From a virus, in IMG/VR virus record IMGVR_UViG_3300010354_016385, positions 1 through 51,150 of that record: a stretch of DNA of 51,150 nt, one strand, 5' to 3'. Below the pieces are notes generated by a model that did not search any database, was not told the DNA's origin, and saw only the letters and a program-made list of their open reading frames with translations. Made by a program: the position numbers and the translations under genes. This document shows, piece after piece, positions 49,430 to 51,150 of the stretch (positions are counted from its first letter, which is position 1; each line of letters starts with the position of its first letter).

Positions 49430-49692
49430 CTCTGGTTCCCTTCGCGACATGATCCCGAATTCGTTTCGGGCGAGAGAGGAGTGGCGACGCTATCCGGCTT
49501 CGCGTTCGCCAGCGCCTCAGTTGTGTGCCGGAGCGCTGTGGTTGATTTGTGATGCGACAGTGCAATCCCCGCGCCGTTCATGCTCGCCCGCTCGTGGGGT
49601 GAGATTGGAGACGCAAGCATCGCGATGGTCGCGAGCGCTTTGCGTGCACTGATGTGAGTGGTGTGCATGGTCGTGATTTCAGTTGGACTCAT
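49426..49692 (-). CDS. Small protein, unknown
   Basis: 88 residues from ATG 49692, or 80 from ATG 49668; neither has a strong ribosome site. HTTHISARKALATIAMLASPISPHERASMNG then LSHHKSTTALRHTTEALANAKPDS. Its stop overlaps the next ATG, which supports translation. A -24/-12-like element lies inside it. Confidence 0.5.
   Translation of the reverse strand: MSPTEITTMHTTHISARKALATIAMLASPISPHERASMNGAGIALSHHKSTTALRHTTEALANAKPDSVATPLSPETNSGSCREGNQR
49562..49575 (-). promoter_or_regulatory. Sigma-54-type -24/-12-like element inside a gene
   Basis: Minus strand GGCGCG-GGGA-TTGC with GG 49575-49574 and GC 49563-49562, followed by ACTGTCG. Spacing is exact, but it is inside coding sequence and about 120 bases from the next start, so it may be an internal promoter or chance. 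Confidence 0.4.
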
Positions 49693-49948
49693 GGTCGATG
49701 ACGCACCACCGAGACACTTCTTCCCAGTCGACGTGATCGGTCAGCGCACGCCCTACAATCTGCGCGACGAACGCCGGCGTCTCTGGCCGCATCATGAAGT
49801 CGGCGAGCGATCTGGCTATTCCCTTGAAGATGAACGCGGCGCGCTCTTCGTCTGGAATGTCTCGCATGATGCGCAGTCGTTCTTCCAAGTTTCCGACCGA
49901 AAGGAGCGTCTTGACGTCCTGGGTGAATCCGTTGTCAGTGGCGATCAT
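49679..49948 (-). CDS. Small helical protein, unknown
   Basis: 89 residues from ATG 49948 with AAGGAAAGGACC upstream, overlapping the previous stop. NGFTQDVKTLLSVGNLEERLRIMRDIPDEERAAFIFKGIARSLADFMM is strongly helical. Not recognised. Confidence 0.55.
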   Translation of the reverse strand: MIATDNGFTQDVKTLLSVGNLEERLRIMRDIPDEERAAFIFKGIARSLADFMMRPETPAFVAQIVGRALTDHVDWEEVSRWCVIDHESN

Positions 49949-50196
49949 GGCTTTGGTCCTTTCCTTGTGCGCGAGAGCCCGAGGGCTTCGCGGAGTGAAT
50001 CGGTCAACCTGTCGTCGTGCAGGATGAATAGTGCAAAGTCCGCGCCAAACGGAGTCGACATTCCGGATTCGACGCACTGCTGAACGCATTCGGCCGGCAG
50101 GAAAACCTCCGGCGCGTCTGCCTTCGGCTCCGATCCGAGAACCGCCGTGTATCCGTCGTCGGCCTTCGATCTCAAGTACCCCGGCACTGCGATCAT
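49945..50196 (-). CDS. Small protein, unknown
   Basis: 83 residues with AAGAAGG before the ATG. MIAVPGYLRSKADDGYTAVLGSEPKADAPEVFLPAECVQQCVESG then DDRLTDSLREALGLSRTRKG. Its leader shares a 20-bp repeat with the leader of the gene at 50439. Not recognised. Confidence 0.55.
   Translation of the reverse strand: MIAVPGYLRSKADDGYTAVLGSEPKADAPEVFLPAECVQQCVESGMSTPFGADFALFILHDDRLTDSLREALGLSRTRKGPKP
50033..50046 (-). promoter_or_regulatory. Sigma-54-type -24/-12-like element inside a gene
   Basis: Minus strand GGCGCG-GACT-TTGC with GG 50046-50045 and GC 50034-50033, followed by ACTATTC, identical to the intergenic copies there. It could start a transcript for the gene at 49948. Confidence 0.45.
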
Positions 50197-50205
50197 CGCT
50201 CTGTA

Positions 50206-50468
50206 CCTTCTTGTGTTTGCTACGGCCCGCCTGCCTTGCCGCGGCGCCTATGAGACGCGCACGACCTCGTAAGACTCTCGGCCAGCACGGCCGATCGTCG
50301 CTTCGCCGACAGCGAGCCCAGCGATCGGCTTATCGGTCGCCAGCCGAGTGAGGCTGGCGTTGTCCGCTTGGATGAATTCAAGTCCGGCAACAACCGGACC
50401 TTTTCCGCACTCTCGGATCGTGAAAAGTGGAGTTTCCATCGTTCTGTTCCTTCTTGTGTTTGCTACGG
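50206..50468 (-). repeat. Duplicated 20-bp leader sequence
   Basis: CCTTCTTGTGTTTGCTACGG occurs at 50206-50225 and 50449-50468. On the minus strand it includes the ribosome site AAGAAGG just ahead of the ATGs at 50196 and 50439. The shared leader suggests duplicated control or coordinated translation. Confidence 0.75.
50248..50439 (-). CDS. Small protein, unknown
   Basis: 63 residues from ATG 50439 with AAGAAGGAAC upstream; longer frames run into the leader repeats. METPLFTIRECGKGPVVAGLEFIQADNASLTRL and KPIAGLAVGEATIGRAGRESYEVVRVS are beta-rich. Not recognised. Confidence 0.55.
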   Translation of the reverse strand: METPLFTIRECGKGPVVAGLEFIQADNASLTRLATDKPIAGLAVGEATIGRAGRESYEVVRVS

Positions 50469-50515
50469 TCGGGTCTATCGATTTGCCACGGACGGGGTCA
50501 CTGAATAGGAATAGT

Positions 50516-50529
50516 GCAAATGGCATACC
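50516..50529 (-). promoter_or_regulatory. Sigma-54-type -24/-12 element
   Basis: Minus strand GGTATG-CCAT-TTGC with GG 50529-50528 and GC 50517-50516, followed by ACTATTCCT. The predicted start near 50504 gives a 65-base leader that contains a TTTGCCACGGACGGG repeat and the 20-bp leader repeat before the ATG at 50439. Confidence 0.65.
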
Positions 50530-50539
50530 GTGTCGCCTA

Positions 50540-50929
50540 TCACGAGGCTGCAGCCGCCCTGCCTAGCCCACGATCGATGTACGAGGTGTGCGCGATCGCC
50601 GCGGCTTTGGCGAGTATCGGAAACTTCACCAGCCAATCGGCCGGCTCGCTGTCGTCCGCGAAGCGAGCGCCAAGAAGAACCGCCGTCGCGCATCCTCTGC
50701 TCATGAAGGCGAGTTCTTTCGCTGACGGGTTGTCCTGAAGTCCTTTCAGGAACGAACTAACAATCAGGGACCGGGCCGTCGTCAGGCACGAGCGTTGCTT
50801 GCGCTCGTATTTCACCGCGTCGTCGAACTCGGATGTCATTCCGGTGCGGTGATCGCACAGGTATCGAGCGGCCGATGCCGCGTCGTCGATTGCCTTCTTT
50901 TCGCTTTTCGTGAACTTCCACTCGGACAT
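50540..50929 (-). CDS. Helical phage protein, unknown
   Basis: 129 residues from ATG 50929; longer frames run into the 23-bp repeats and are unlikely. EWKFTKSEKKAIDDAASAARYLCDHRTGMTSEFDDAVKYERKQRS is helical, then LKGLQDNPSAKELAFMSRGCATAVLLGARFADDSEPADWLVKF. First gene of the minus-strand block, just downstream of a -24/-12 element. Confidence 0.6.
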   Translation of the reverse strand: MSEWKFTKSEKKAIDDAASAARYLCDHRTGMTSEFDDAVKYERKQRSCLTTARSLIVSSFLKGLQDNPSAKELAFMSRGCATAVLLGARFADDSEPADWLVKFPILAKAAAIAHTSYIDRGLGRAAAAS

Positions 50930-50976
50930 GTGAGCACCTGTTTGTGGGTTGTTGGCTTCGCCCTCGGAGGAATAGT

Positions 50977-50990
50977 GCAAACGTCGTGCC
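50977..50990 (-). promoter_or_regulatory. Sigma-54-type -24/-12 element (best match)
   Basis: Minus strand GGCACG-ACGT-TTGC: the full RpoN consensus with GG 50990-50989 and GC 50978-50977, followed by ACTATTCCT. The start near 50965 gives a 36-base leader for the gene at 50929. The 23-bp array begins eight bases upstream of the -24 GG. Confidence 0.75.
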
Positions 50991-50997
50991 GCGTTTT

Positions 50998-51135
50998 GGG
51001 TTTTCGTCGGACGGGTCCATGGGTTTGACATGGACGGGTCCATGGGTTTGACATGGACGGGTCCATGGGTTTTCGTCGGACGGGTCCATGGGTTTGACAT
51101 GGACGGGTCCATGGGTTTTCGTCGGACGGGTCCAT
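50998..51135. repeat. 23-bp tandem array, six units of two types
   Basis: Six abutting units: type A GGGTTTTCGTC + GGACGGGTCCAT (50998, 51067, 51113) and type B GGGTTTGACAT + GGACGGGTCCAT (51021, 51044, 51090), in the order A B B A B A. The shared part holds the dyad GGAC-GG-GTCC. The array abuts the first -24/-12 element. Possible roles: enhancer sites for a sigma-54 activator, replication iterons or repressor sites. Confidence 0.9.
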
Positions 51136-51150
51136 GCCCCCACGCGGTGC

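Noticed and set aside
50998-51135. CRISPR array
   Set aside because: The 23-bp units abut with no variable spacers and no cas genes are nearby.

Overview
The window is GC-rich, gene-dense DNA of a tailed dsDNA phage or prophage. Most genes run on the + strand in operons with 1-4 base start/stop overlaps. Tail-fibre genes, a tyrosine recombinase, a prim-pol/helicase replication block, a lysis-type cassette and a block of small minus-strand genes all point to a temperate (or formerly temperate) bacteriophage. Terminase, portal and capsid genes are not in the window. The host is not identified. The CsrA homologue and several -24/-12 (sigma-54 type) promoter matches suggest a bacterium with RpoN and Csr systems; a planctomycete or other Gram-negative would fit, but this is inference.

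Layout. (1) 1-2491: two serine/glycine-rich, cysteine-rich repeat proteins, probably virion surface proteins. (2) 2488-7509: a decoration block with a glycosyltransferase-25/sulfotransferase fusion, a Stealth-like/GT61 fusion, a methyltransferase and a sugar-nucleotide epimerase. (3) 7784-11289: five tightly coupled genes encoding a NeuD-type acyltransferase, acyl carrier protein, ketoacyl-ACP synthase III, ketoreductase and Rieske oxygenase, apparently a small acyl-group pathway feeding a sugar acyltransferase. (4) 11302-19246: HTH protein, metallophosphoesterase, dNMP kinase, then membrane, fibre and LamG lectin-like tail proteins. (5) 19272-21150: GDP-mannose dehydratase and GDP-fucose synthase. 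(6) 21266-23036, minus strand: small phage genes and the integrase. (7) 23196-37298: excisionase/repressor-like HTH protein, SF2 helicase, prim-pol, UvrD-like helicase, CsrA, two ParB-like proteins, secreted trypsin-like protease, DNA methyltransferase, MazG-like protein and GcrA-like HTH proteins. (8) 37332-40370: VRR-NUC nuclease, a perosamine-synthase-like aminotransferase and two glycosyltransferases. (9) 40373-44066: small proteins, holin-like membrane proteins, papain-like cysteine peptidase, Cys-rich lipoprotein-like protein and HNH nuclease. (10) 44085-50929, minus strand: about twenty small genes including an ATP-dependent DNA ligase and a pyrimidine-dimer glycosylase-like protein. 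(11) 50998-51135: a 23-bp tandem array.

How it fits together. The scattered sugar genes form one plausible route: GDP-mannose to GDP-4-keto-6-deoxymannose (Gmd), to GDP-fucose (Fcl) or GDP-perosamine (DegT family), with N-acylation by the NeuD-type enzyme using an acyl group built on the phage ACP. Glycosyl-, sulfo- and methyltransferases could then attach and modify sugars, either on the phage's own serine-rich proteins or on the host surface. The gmd-fcl operon and the nuclease-aminotransferase-glycosyltransferase operon, 18 kb apart, share the same unusual upstream motif. In the minus-strand block a repeated element matching the sigma-54 consensus lies just ahead of several gene starts, and the 23-bp array lies immediately upstream of the first one.
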